A DNA stretch of 64,000 nucleotides, taken from Denitrobaculum sp965232285 (GTDB taxonomy: Bacteria; Pseudomonadota; Alphaproteobacteria; Kiloniellales; Kiloniellaceae). The DNA lies in contig CBDDPL010000004.1 of the NCBI GenBank assembly GCA_965232285.1, forward strand, positions 1,798,001 to 1,862,000, in the 5' to 3' direction. Positions 33,768 through 42,288 of this stretch are shown in pieces. Position 1 is the stretch's first letter. Each line of letters opens with the position of its first letter. The position numbers were made by a program, and so were the translations under genes. The notes under the pieces are model-generated. The model did no database searches and was not told the origin of the DNA. It was given only the letters and a program-made list of their open reading frames with translations.

Positions 33768-34540
33768 TTTCAGGACCGGGTCACACGCTGCCGGCTCTAC
33801 CGCCGTCCTTTAATCTGATTGCGCTCGATTCCGTCGGCAGCAGCAACGACGAGGCCCGTCGGCTCGCCGAGGAAGGGGCGGCGCATGGCACCATCGTCTG
33901 GGCGGGTGAACAGACCAAGGGACGTGGGCGTCAGGGGCGAAGCTGGACCAGTCCGCGGGGCAATCTCTATCTGTCTGTGATCCTGCGGCCCGACTGCAAG
34001 CTGACCGAAGCGGCCCAGGTGAGTTTTGTGGCCTGCGTGGCTCTGGGTGAAGCCATCGCCGCCAAAGCTGGACGCGCGGTCGAGGTCACCTACAAGTGGC
34101 CCAACGACATCATGTTCAACGGCAAAAAGGGTGTCGGGCTTCTGCTCGAATCGAAAGCGACCCCGCAAGGCGCGTTGGATTGGGTCATTGTCGGCATGGG
34201 GACCAATATCGAGCATTTCCCCGAGGATACGCGTTACCCGGCCTCCTCGCTGCGCAGGGAAGGTGCCGATCCGACGCTGATGCCGGAGGTTTTGCTGGAA
34301 GAACTGGCGCGACAGCTCGATATCTGGCTGGAGATCTGGCGCACGCGCGGTTTCGGCGACATTCGCGCCGCCTGGAAACAGCGCGTGCAGGGCCTGGGCA
34401 AATCCATGGAGGTGCGGCTGCCCAGGGAGACCCTCACCGGGGTTTTCGGGGATCTCGACAGCGATGGCGCCCTGCTGTTGAAACTCGCGGACGGCCGGAC
34501 CCGCACCATCACCGCCGGCGATGTCTTCCCTGGAAGCTGA
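33764..34540 (+). CDS. birA: Biotin-[acetyl-CoA-carboxylase] ligase
   Basis: Attaches biotin to the carrier protein of carboxylases through biotinyl-AMP. It has 258 residues and begins directly with the catalytic domain; the DNA-binding helix-turn-helix of E. coli BirA is missing, so it should not be a repressor. The GRGRQGRSW adenylate loop and the KWPNDIM motif are clear, and a small C-terminal SH3-like domain follows. It overlaps nuoN by 4 bp and is followed by coaX, a common alphaproteobacterial order. Confidence 0.95.
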   Translation: MISGPGHTLPALPPSFNLIALDSVGSSNDEARRLAEEGAAHGTIVWAGEQTKGRGRQGRSWTSPRGNLYLSVILRPDCKLTEAAQVSFVACVALGEAIAAKAGRAVEVTYKWPNDIMFNGKKGVGLLLESKATPQGALDWVIVGMGTNIEHFPEDTRYPASSLRREGADPTLMPEVLLEELARQLDIWLEIWRTRGFGDIRAAWKQRVQGLGKSMEVRLPRETLTGVFGDLDSDGALLLKLADGRTRTITAGDVFPGS

Positions 34541-34570
34541 AATGAGGTTCCTGGCGGAGCGGAGGCAAAA

Positions 34571-35350
34571 ATGCTGCTGACAATTGATTCAGGCAACACC
34601 AACGTGGTCTTCGCGGTCTTCGACGGCGATGAGCAGCGCGGGGCCTGGCGGGCCTCGAGCGATCCGAAGCGCACGGCTGACGAGTATGCGGTGTGGCTGA
34701 CCCAGCTCATGGCGCTGCAGGAATTGAGCCTGAAGGACATCACCGGCGTGATTATTGCCAATGTGGTGCCGGCGGCGCGCTTCAGCCTGCGCAAGCTCTG
34801 CAATCTCTACTTCGACGTCGAGCCGCTGTTCGTCGGTTCGCCCGAGGTGGCGCTCGGTATCGAGAACCGCATCGACCGGCCGCAGAGCGCGGGCGCAGAC
34901 CGCCTGGCCAATGCGGTGGCCGTGCGCCATCGTTACGGCGGACCGGCGATCGTGATCGATTTCGGGACCGCGACCAACTTCGACATCGTGGACGGCGAGG
35001 GCAACTACATCGGCGGTGTACTGGCTCCGGCGGCGCAGCACTCCGTCGAGGCGCTCTATCGCGTCGCCGCCCAGTTGCCGCGGGTTTCCATCGAACGTCC
35101 GGACAGCGTGATCGGCAAGGATACCGTGCCCGCGCTGCAGTCGGGGATCTTCTGGGGTTATGTCGGGCTGATCGAGGGCTTGACCAGCCGGATCAAGAAA
35201 GAGTACGGCGGCGAGATGAAGGTGATTGGTACCGGCGGCCTGGCGCCGATCTATGCGGCGGAGACCGATGCCATCGATGAAGTCGACCCGGATCTCACGC
35301 TCTGGGGGCTGGTTCTGATCTACCGCCACAACATGGCCGTAAATAATTAA
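34571..35350 (+). CDS. coaX: Type III pantothenate kinase
   Basis: Phosphorylates pantothenate, the first step in coenzyme A synthesis; type III kinases are not inhibited by CoA and need a monovalent cation. The 259-residue protein has the ASKHA-fold motifs LTIDSGNTNVVFAVF at the N-terminus, GADRLANAVA and VIDFGTATNFDIVD in the middle. A GCGGAGG site lies upstream of the ATG. It is 5 bp upstream of rnj. Confidence 0.95.
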   Translation: MLLTIDSGNTNVVFAVFDGDEQRGAWRASSDPKRTADEYAVWLTQLMALQELSLKDITGVIIANVVPAARFSLRKLCNLYFDVEPLFVGSPEVALGIENRIDRPQSAGADRLANAVAVRHRYGGPAIVIDFGTATNFDIVDGEGNYIGGVLAPAAQHSVEALYRVAAQLPRVSIERPDSVIGKDTVPALQSGIFWGYVGLIEGLTSRIKKEYGGEMKVIGTGGLAPIYAAETDAIDEVDPDLTLWGLVLIYRHNMAVNN

Positions 35351-35355
35351 GTATT

Positions 35356-37023
35356 ATGCCCGAACTGAATCCCGGAAAAGATGAGCTCTTCTTCCTGCCG
35401 CTCGGCGGGGCAGGGGAGATCGGCATGAACCTCAACCTCTATGGCCACGCGGGGCGCTGGCTGATGGTCGATCTCGGGATCACCTTTGCCGGACCGGAGC
35501 TGCCTGGTGTCGATGTCCTGATGCCCGATCCGCGCTTCATCGTGGAGCGGCAGGATCAATTGGCCGGCCTGATGCTGACCCATGCCCATGAGGATCATAT
35601 CGGCGCGGTGCCCTATCTCTGGTCGCGTTTGCGCTGCCCGATCTATGCGACACCCTTCACCCGCTCCATGGTCGAGCGCAAACTGAAGGAAGCCGGGCTC
35701 TTCGAAGAGGCGCCGGTGACCGAAATTCCCATGTCCGGCAAGTCCTCGATCGGACCCTTCGAGATCGAATTGATCACGCTGACCCATTCCATTCCCGAGC
35801 CCAACGCGGTGGTGATCCGGACGGCGGCGGGCAAGGTGCTTCATACCGGCGACTGGAAGTTGGACGAGGATCCGCTGGTCGGTGACAACTATGACGAACA
35901 GCGCCTGAAGGCTCTGGCGGAGGAGGATATCCTCGCCATGGTCTGCGACTCGACCAATGCGCTCAATGCCGAGGAAACCGGTTCCGAGAGCGAAGTCCGC
36001 GAACACCTGATGGAACTGGTCGGCAGCCTGAAGCAGCGCGTCGCCATCGCCTGCTTCGCCAGCAACGTGGCGCGCTTCGAGACCATCGTGCGCGTCGCGG
36101 AGGCTCACGGCCGGCGGGTCGCGCTGCTCGGACGCTCCATGCACCGCATTCATCAGGCCGCGCGGGAGAACGGCTATCTGCCGGATCTGCCGCCCTTCAT
36201 CGACGAAAAGGACATCGATTACCTGCCGCGCGACGAGGTTCTGCTGCTTTGCACCGGCAGTCAGGGCGAGCCGCGTTCGGCGCTCTGGCGCATCGCCCAT
36301 GGAGATCACCGGGATGTGCACCTGGAAGAGGGCGATGCGGTGGTCTTCTCCTCGCGGGTCATTCCAGGCAATGAGACCTCGATCTTCGCGCTGCAGAACA
36401 CCCTGGTGAAGCGGGGCATCCAGGTCGTCACCGACGACGACGCCTTCATTCACGTCTCCGGTCATCCGGGCCGGCCGGAGCTGGCGCAGATGTATCAGTG
36501 GGTCCGGCCGCGCATCGCCGTTCCGGTGCATGGCGAACAGCGGCATCTAACCGCCCATACGGAGCTGGCCCGGGAGTGCCAGGTGCCGGAGCAGATTGCC
36601 GGCGACAATGGCGCGATGATCCGACTGGCGCCGGGCCGGGCGGAGGTGGTCGATCACGTCCAGACCGGCCGCCTGGCGCGGGAAGGCAGCCGGCTGCTGT
36701 CCACGGACAGTCCGATCCTGCGGGAACGCCAGCGCATGGCCTACAACGGCGCGGTCGCGGTGACCCTGGTCCTGACCGCGAAGGGCGCCCTTGCCGAGGA
36801 GCCCTTTTTGACCTTTCATGGCGTCTATGACGAGGATCTGGACGAAGAGCAGATCGATGACGTCCTCAATGCCATCGAGCAGGCCCTGAAGAACCTGCGG
36901 GCGTCGGAACGCCGTGATGACGACGCGGTCGAAGAGGCGGTGCGCATCGCGGTGCGACGATCGGTCAAGCGGGATCTGGAGAAAAAACCTGTTACGACAG
37001 TGCATGTCGTGCGACTGACTTAA
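35356..37023 (+). CDS. rnj: Ribonuclease J
   Basis: A metallo-beta-lactamase/beta-CASP ribonuclease of 555 residues with 5'-3' exo- and endo-activity in the family. The zinc motif HAHEDHIGAVP (about residue 76-86) and the later HTGDWKLDEDP are present, and HVSGHPGRPELAQMY is a beta-CASP motif with its His. The C-terminal domain is complete. Alphaproteobacteria often carry RNase J alongside RNase E; it matures rRNA and mRNA ends. Its place between coaX and mce is the usual one. Confidence 0.95.
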   Translation: MPELNPGKDELFFLPLGGAGEIGMNLNLYGHAGRWLMVDLGITFAGPELPGVDVLMPDPRFIVERQDQLAGLMLTHAHEDHIGAVPYLWSRLRCPIYATPFTRSMVERKLKEAGLFEEAPVTEIPMSGKSSIGPFEIELITLTHSIPEPNAVVIRTAAGKVLHTGDWKLDEDPLVGDNYDEQRLKALAEEDILAMVCDSTNALNAEETGSESEVREHLMELVGSLKQRVAIACFASNVARFETIVRVAEAHGRRVALLGRSMHRIHQAARENGYLPDLPPFIDEKDIDYLPRDEVLLLCTGSQGEPRSALWRIAHGDHRDVHLEEGDAVVFSSRVIPGNETSIFALQNTLVKRGIQVVTDDDAFIHVSGHPGRPELAQMYQWVRPRIAVPVHGEQRHLTAHTELARECQVPEQIAGDNGAMIRLAPGRAEVVDHVQTGRLAREGSRLLSTDSPILRERQRMAYNGAVAVTLVLTAKGALAEEPFLTFHGVYDEDLDEEQIDDVLNAIEQALKNLRASERRDDDAVEEAVRIAVRRSVKRDLEKKPVTTVHVVRLT

Positions 37024-37036
37024 TGGAGAGGTGACC

Positions 37037-37441
37037 ATGATCGGCAGATTGAACCATGTGGCCATTGCCGTACCGGATCTCGCGGCCGCAACGGCGCAGT
37101 ATCGGGATATGCTGGGCGCCAAGGTCTCGGAGCCCCAGCCCGAGCCGGATCACGGGGTGACAGTGGTCTTCGTCGAGCTGCCCAACACCAAGATCGAACT
37201 GCTGCATCCGCTCGGCGAGAATTCTCCCATCGCAGCCTTCCTGGAGCGGAACGCGAACGGCGGCATTCATCATATCTGTTATGAGGTCGATGACATCTAC
37301 GCGGCCCGGGATAAGCTCAAGGCCGAAGGCGCACGCGTCCTCGGTGACGGCGAGCCGAAGATCGGCGCCCACAACAAGCCGGTGCTCTTTCTGCATCCCA
37401 AGGACTTCTGCGGTTCGCTGGTCGAGCTGGAGCAGGCCTAG
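37037..37441 (+). CDS. mce: Methylmalonyl-CoA epimerase
   Basis: A 134-residue vicinal-oxygen-chelate enzyme that interconverts the R and S forms of methylmalonyl-CoA in propionyl-CoA use. The start is the ATG at 37037, 5 bp after GGAGAGG; a GTG two codons upstream lies inside that site. Metal ligands are in LNHVAIAVPD (His), in TKIELLHPL (Glu), GIHHICYEVDD (His) and LVELEQ (Glu). No mutase genes are in the window. Confidence 0.92.
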   Translation: MIGRLNHVAIAVPDLAAATAQYRDMLGAKVSEPQPEPDHGVTVVFVELPNTKIELLHPLGENSPIAAFLERNANGGIHHICYEVDDIYAARDKLKAEGARVLGDGEPKIGAHNKPVLFLHPKDFCGSLVELEQA

Positions 37442-37461
37442 GCTATTCGGTCGGTTGGTCC

Positions 37462-37698
37462 ATGAACTGGTTTACCGGGATACTGGTCTACGTCATCGTC
37501 TGGTGGGTGGTGCTCTTCATGGTGCTGCCCTGGGGCGTGCGCCGCGTCGAAAATCCGGACGAGGGGCATGAGGCCGGTGCACCCGCCAATCCCATGATTC
37601 TGCGCAAGGTCCTGATTACTTCAGGAATAGCGGCGGTGCTTTGGATCGCCTTTTTCTTTGCCCTGGAAAAGGATCTCTTGCCGTTTAGCGTCAGGTAA
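37462..37698 (+). CDS. DUF1467 family membrane protein
   Basis: A 78-residue protein with two transmembrane helices (about 4-26 and 51-70) separated by the motif LPWGVRRVENPDEGHEAGAP. This matches the DUF1467 family found downstream of mce in many alphaproteobacteria. Function is unknown. It starts 20 bp after mce and is the last gene of the long nuo-birA-coaX-rnj-mce run. Confidence 0.85.
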   Translation: MNWFTGILVYVIVWWVVLFMVLPWGVRRVENPDEGHEAGAPANPMILRKVLITSGIAAVLWIAFFFALEKDLLPFSVR

Positions 37699-38200
37699 TG
37701 AATGCAGCCTGACGCAGTGGAACCAGCAAACGCTATCTGCCAAAAAATAAGGCAAGCCCCCTGATCAGAAAGGCTTGCCACTTAATTCGCCATCTTATCT
37801 TTTTGCCGCGAGTTTTCCACTCACTTGAATGTCTTAACCTGTCGGGCCCCCTAAACTTGGACCGTGCCGCGCGAGCGACTTATCTTTTTTAGTTGCACCC
37901 TTTTAGAACAAGATCCGGGAAGCGTCACGAAATTTTTCTGAGAATTCCGCCAAATTTTCGCTGCAGTGCAACAATTTTCACGCGGGCCTGCTGTGGTATC
38001 TGGGCGATAACCGGATAAAAAATGGTATAAATATAAAACCTTTAGGAGGTTTTTGAGCAACTGCAAAAAAAGCTGCCGGAAGGTTCATTTCGGTCTGAAA
38101 AAATGCTTAAGCTTTGCCCAGGGCAGCCGCTCTTTTGTGCAATCTACAGGCGACAGCAAGCGTTGTTCATTCCTTAACGCCGTGTGATTAACCTGAAACG
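37699..38200 (+). other. Gene-poor AT-rich stretch between the DUF1467 gene and the secreted unknown
   Basis: About 500 bp without a convincing protein gene. It holds a hairpin with a terminator layout for the minus strand (37743-37779), an AT-rich core near 37960-38050, and an AGGAGG motif at 38044-38049 inside a small inverted repeat. A 44-codon open frame follows that motif (38053-38187, TTG start, four Cys). None of these is proven. Confidence 0.5.
37743..37779 (-). terminator. Terminator-like hairpin reading on the minus strand
   Basis: GGCAAGCC (37751-37758) and GGCTTGCC (37772-37779) form a perfect 8-bp stem with a 13-nt loop. On the minus strand it is followed by TTATTTTTTGG. No minus-strand gene is upstream. 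It is poorly placed as a plus-strand terminator because no T run follows on that side. Confidence 0.6.
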
Positions 38201-38707
38201 ATGAAACGCAGACGCTATCTCTTTGGACTTTCCGTTCTGTCCGCGAGCTTTGCCTGGCTGACGGCGAACTTCGGGGCGTCTGCCGAGACCTTGGCGACGC
38301 GCCAGGACGCTGATGCGGACGAAACGCGGACTGTGGCGACGCTGGAAGTTACGGTGGAGGAATGCCGTCGCTTAAGTCGTCACATCCCGGATGCGGATGT
38401 CGCCTATCAGCCAGGTGTCGATGTGCGTGGCCGTGCGGTGGCGCCGACCGATCTGGCAAATGGCGCATATGGCAACGCCATCAAGACACCCGAGACCATC
38501 GTGATCCCGATCGAGGTGGAGCTTTTCGAGCGTTTCGGTATTCCGGCCAACCCCGCGCTCTTCGAAGCCGATGCGCAGGTCGGCGAGGTGATCTACGATA
38601 ACGGCAAGCTGACCTACAACGGACAGCGTCTCGCCGATGGCGCGCGGGATGAAATCGCGCTCTATTGCCGGGAAGTACTCGAGGTTCGGAAAAAGGGGCA
38701 GCGTTAG
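38201..38707 (+). CDS. Putative exported protein of unknown function
   Basis: I do not recognise the family. The 168-residue product starts MKRRRYLFGLSVLSASFAWL, followed by a cut-like site near GASAET (residue about 28), so a Sec signal peptide is likely and the protein should be periplasmic. The mature part is acidic with two cysteines (EECRRLSRHIPD and ALYCREVLEV) that could form a disulfide. It lies between an AT-rich gap and proS. The start has no strong Shine-Dalgarno site. Codon use is like that of the neighbours. Confidence 0.75.
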   Translation: MKRRRYLFGLSVLSASFAWLTANFGASAETLATRQDADADETRTVATLEVTVEECRRLSRHIPDADVAYQPGVDVRGRAVAPTDLANGAYGNAIKTPETIVIPIEVELFERFGIPANPALFEADAQVGEVIYDNGKLTYNGQRLADGARDEIALYCREVLEVRKKGQR

Positions 38708-38876
38708 CCTTGCCTCCGGCGGCAACAATCCTCGCAGTTCCGCCTCGTATCTCTCCAGGGCAGCCAGATTTCTCATCGCTCTTCGGCGTTCTGAAGGCCT
38801 TGCTGGCATGGACATGCCTGATTCCATCCCATATACACAGAACCCGGTTTAATCGGTCCCGCATAACGAGGAATAG

Positions 38877-40196
38877 ATGCGTCTCTCCAACTACTTCATG
38901 CCCACTCTCAAGGAGACGCCGACCGAGGCGCAGATCGTTTCGCATCGGCTGATGCTGCGCGCTGGGATGGTGCGTCAAGCCAGCGCCGGCATCTACTCCT
39001 GGCTGCCGCTCGGTTTCCGGGTGCTCAAGAAGATCGAGCAGATCGTCCGCGAGGAACAGGATCGCGCCGGCGCCCAGGAACTGCTGATGCCGACCATCCA
39101 GTCGGCGGACCTCTGGAAACAGTCGGGCCGTTATGACGATTACGGCAAGGAGATGCTGCGGATCGTCGACCGGCACGAGCGGGAGATGCTCTACGGACCG
39201 ACCAACGAGGAACTGATCACCGAGATCTTCCGCAACTCGGTCAAGAGCTACCGGGATCTGCCGCGCAACCTCTATCACATCCAGTGGAAGTTCCGGGACG
39301 AGGTCCGGCCGCGCTTCGGCGTGATGCGCGGGCGCGAATTCCTGATGAAGGATGCCTATTCCTTCGATCTGGACTACGAGGGCGCCAAGCGAGCCTATAA
39401 CAAGATGTTCGTGGCTTATCTTCGGACCTATGCGCGCATGGGCCTGAAAGCCATCCCCATGGCGGCTGATACCGGCCCCATCGGCGGCGATCTCAGTCAC
39501 GAGTTCATCATCCTGGCCGACACCGGTGAGAGCGCGATCTACTGCCACAGCGATTACCTGGACGCCGACGTCCTGGCCAAGGACGTTGACTACGACAGCG
39601 ATCTTCAGCCGATCGTCGATTCCTGGACCAGCGCCTATGCCGCGACCGACGAGAAGCACGACCAGGCGGCCTTCGAGGCGGCTGTGCCCGCGGACAAGCG
39701 CGTCGAGCGGCGTGGCATCGAGGTTGGCCACATCTTTTACTTTGGTGACAAGTACTCCAAGCCCCTGGGGGCCGAGGTGGTGACCCCCGACGGAAACCAG
39801 GTCGCGGTACACATGGGCTCCTACGGCATCGGCGTCTCGCGCCTGGTCGGCGGGATCATCGAGGCCAGCCATGATGAAAACGGCATCATCTGGCCGGAGT
39901 CGGTCGCGCCCTTCAAGGTCGGGCTGATCAATCTGCGCGCCGGCGATGCGGACTGTGTCAATGCCTGCGACGGCGCCTATGCCGCCCTGAACGCCGCCGG
40001 AGTCGAAGTGCTCTATGAGGACCGCGACAGCGGAGCAGGAGCCAAGTTCGCGGCCATGGATCTGATCGGTCTGCCCTGGCAACTGGTGATCGGTCCGCGC
40101 GGCCTGAAGAATGGTGTGGTGGAACTGAAGAACCGTAAGACGGGCGAGCGTGAAGAACTCACCCTGGACGCCGCCATCAACAAGCTCTCGGGATAA
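38877..40196 (+). CDS. proS: Prolyl-tRNA synthetase (short, no insertion domain)
   Basis: A class II aminoacyl-tRNA synthetase of 439 residues that charges tRNA-Pro. Motif 2 is in HIQWKFRDEVRPRFGVMRGREFLMKDAYSF (about 137-166), and motif 3 is in GSYGIGVSRLVGGIIEAS. The E. coli type has about 570 residues because of an editing insertion; that insert is absent here, as in alphaproteobacterial and mitochondrial enzymes. Editing of alanyl-tRNA-Pro would need a separate deacylase. The ATG has GAGGA 5 bp upstream. Confidence 0.95.
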   Translation: MRLSNYFMPTLKETPTEAQIVSHRLMLRAGMVRQASAGIYSWLPLGFRVLKKIEQIVREEQDRAGAQELLMPTIQSADLWKQSGRYDDYGKEMLRIVDRHEREMLYGPTNEELITEIFRNSVKSYRDLPRNLYHIQWKFRDEVRPRFGVMRGREFLMKDAYSFDLDYEGAKRAYNKMFVAYLRTYARMGLKAIPMAADTGPIGGDLSHEFIILADTGESAIYCHSDYLDADVLAKDVDYDSDLQPIVDSWTSAYAATDEKHDQAAFEAAVPADKRVERRGIEVGHIFYFGDKYSKPLGAEVVTPDGNQVAVHMGSYGIGVSRLVGGIIEASHDENGIIWPESVAPFKVGLINLRAGDADCVNACDGAYAALNAAGVEVLYEDRDSGAGAKFAAMDLIGLPWQLVIGPRGLKNGVVELKNRKTGEREELTLDAAINKLSG

Positions 40197-40199
40197 AAC

Positions 40200-41447
40200 A
40201 TGGTCTTTGACGCTTTCGAGCGCATGGTGGCGATGCGCTACCTGCGGGCCCGCCGCAAGGAGGGCTTCATCTCTGTCATCGCTGGCTTTTCCCTGGTGGG
40301 GATTGCCCTCGGGGTCGCGACCCTGATCATCGTGATGGCGGTGATGAACGGCTTCCGGCAGGAACTGCTGGGCCGCATTCTGGGCGTCAACGGGCACCTG
40401 ACCTTTTACGGGATCTCGACGGCGATCGCCGACTACGAAGATGTGACCGAGCGGCTGCGCAAGGTGACCGGCGTTCAGAGCGTCAATCCGCAGGTTCAGG
40501 GCGAGGTGATGGTGACCGCGAAGGGCTCGGCCACCGGCGGTCTGGTCCGCGGCATGCTGGCGGAGGATCTGCGCGCCCGGAGTCTGATCGCCGATAACAT
40601 CGTTTCGGGCTCACTCGACGACTTCGGCACCGAGGACGGCGTTGCGGTCGGCAGCCGGCTGGCGCGCAAGCTGGGCCTGCGCGTGGGCGACAGCATCACC
40701 TTGGTCTCGCCGAACGGGACCACGACGGTGATGGGTACGGTTCCGCGCCTGAAGACCTATCGGATCGCGGCGCTCTTCGAAGTGGGCATGTTCGAATACG
40801 ACAGCAGCTTCATCTATGCGCCTCTGGCCGCCGCCCAGCTCTTTTTCCGCCTGCCGGAGCAAGCCAACGCGATCGAAGTCTTCCTGGACGATCCGGATCA
40901 GATGGATCTCTTGCGCCGGGAGCTTTCCGAGGTGGCGGGGCAGGGGCTGCGCGGCCTCGACTGGCAGCGCTCCAACGCCAGCTTCTTCAACGCTATCAAG
41001 GTGGAACGGAACGTTATGTTCCTGATCCTCTCTCTGATCGTTCTGATCGCCGCCTTCAACATCATCTCCGGCCAGATCATGCTGGTGAAGGACAAGGGGC
41101 GGGATATCGCGATCCTGCGGACCATGGGCGCGAAGCAGGGACAGATCATGCGGATCTTCTTCCTGACCGGCGCCAGTATCGGGGTGGTCGGCACCCTGAT
41201 CGGGTTTGTTCTGGGGCTCGCCTTTGCCGAGAACATAGAGACCATCCGGGGCTGGGTGGAGACCCTGAGCGGGACGCGCCTCTTCCCCGGCGAGATCTAT
41301 TTCCTCTCGCAGCTTCCGGCGGAGGTGGACAGCAACGAGGTGTTCCAGGTGATCGGCATGGCGCTTTTCTTCGCCTTCCTGGCACCGCTCTATCCGGCCC
41401 GCCGGGCTGCGCGGCTCGATCCGGTCGAGGCCCTGCGCTATGAATGA
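40200..41447 (+). CDS. lolC: Lipoprotein-releasing ABC transporter permease (LolC/LolE family)
   Basis: A 415-residue inner-membrane permease that detaches lipoproteins for transfer to LolA. It has one N-terminal helix (about 22-48), a large periplasmic domain, and three C-terminal helices (about 270-300, 315-345, 375-400). The segment GRDIAILRTMGAKQGQI is the cytoplasmic coupling helix region. Only one permease gene is present with lolD, so it may form a homodimer (LolF-like). The choice of symbol between lolC and lolE is uncertain. It overlaps lolD by 8 bp. Confidence 0.9.
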   Translation: MVFDAFERMVAMRYLRARRKEGFISVIAGFSLVGIALGVATLIIVMAVMNGFRQELLGRILGVNGHLTFYGISTAIADYEDVTERLRKVTGVQSVNPQVQGEVMVTAKGSATGGLVRGMLAEDLRARSLIADNIVSGSLDDFGTEDGVAVGSRLARKLGLRVGDSITLVSPNGTTTVMGTVPRLKTYRIAALFEVGMFEYDSSFIYAPLAAAQLFFRLPEQANAIEVFLDDPDQMDLLRRELSEVAGQGLRGLDWQRSNASFFNAIKVERNVMFLILSLIVLIAAFNIISGQIMLVKDKGRDIAILRTMGAKQGQIMRIFFLTGASIGVVGTLIGFVLGLAFAENIETIRGWVETLSGTRLFPGEIYFLSQLPAEVDSNEVFQVIGMALFFAFLAPLYPARRAARLDPVEALRYE

Positions 41448-42168
41448 GGCGGCGCCCCGCAAGAACGCGAAGGCCCCGAACGGCGCCCGCGGCGAGAACG
41501 GCCGGGGCCTGGATCTGGATTCGGTCAGCCGGTCCTTCTCTCAGGGCGAAAGCGCCCTCGAGGTTCTGAAGTCGGTATCGCTGCATGTGACGCCGGGCGA
41601 GATGGTGGCTCTGGTCGGGCCGTCAGGTGCCGGTAAGTCCACACTGCTGCATATCGCGGGCCTGCTTGATTCGCCGGATAGCGGCGAGGTCTGGGTCAAT
41701 GGCAAGGCCGCGGCCAAGCTGAACGACGCCGGCCGCACCGCTCTCCGCAGAACGGCAATGGGCTTCGTCTATCAGTATCATCATTTGCTGCCGGAGTTTT
41801 CGGCCAAAGAGAACATCGTCCTGCCGCAGATGCTGACCGGCGTCACCAAGGCGCAGGCGGAAGAGCGGGCGATGGAGCTCCTGGGGATGGTCAAGCTTGC
41901 GGACCGGGCCGATCATCGCCCCGGACAGCTCTCCGGCGGCGAGCAGCAGCGCGTGGCCATTGCCCGCGCCCTGGCGAATCGACCAGCCATCCTGCTGGCG
42001 GACGAACCCACCGGCAACCTGGATCCGGAGACCGCCGAGTCGGTTTTCAGTATCCTGGTGCGGTTGGTCCATGAGACCGGTCTGGCCGCCCTGATCGCCA
42101 CCCACAATCTCGATCTCGCGGCCCGTATGGACCGGACCCTCCGCTGCGAGAACGGTAAGGTTTTTTAG
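41440..42168 (+). CDS. lolD: Lipoprotein-releasing ABC transporter ATPase
   Basis: A 242-residue ABC ATPase that powers the Lol permease. Walker A is VGPSGAGKSTLLH, the signature is QLSGGEQQRVAIARAL, Walker B is ILLADEPTGNLD, and the H-loop is ATHNLDLA. About 15 extra polar residues precede the conserved core. The start overlaps the end of the permease gene, so the two are translated together. Confidence 0.95.
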   Translation: MNEAAPRKNAKAPNGARGENGRGLDLDSVSRSFSQGESALEVLKSVSLHVTPGEMVALVGPSGAGKSTLLHIAGLLDSPDSGEVWVNGKAAAKLNDAGRTALRRTAMGFVYQYHHLLPEFSAKENIVLPQMLTGVTKAQAEERAMELLGMVKLADRADHRPGQLSGGEQQRVAIARALANRPAILLADEPTGNLDPETAESVFSILVRLVHETGLAALIATHNLDLAARMDRTLRCENGKVF

Positions 42169-42193
42169 CCTTTTCAAAGTGATAGGATGGAGT

Positions 42194-42225
42194 TCCACAG
42201 CGAGATCTTGAAACGCTGTGGATAA
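42194..42225. promoter_or_regulatory. Inverted repeat overlapping a DnaA box, upstream of dnaE
   Basis: TCCACAGCG (42194-42202) and CGCTGTGGA (42214-42222) form a perfect 9-bp inverted repeat with an 11-bp spacer. TGTGGATAA at 42217-42225 is a perfect DnaA box (TTATCCACA on the other strand). It lies 64-95 bp before the dnaE ATG. There is no T run, so it is not a standard terminator of lolD. Confidence 0.55.
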
Positions 42226-42288
42226 CTCCCTGTAAGTTGCCGCCTTGTTCCTCCTGACAGGTCGGAGCGGGCATGGAATCTTTCCTCT

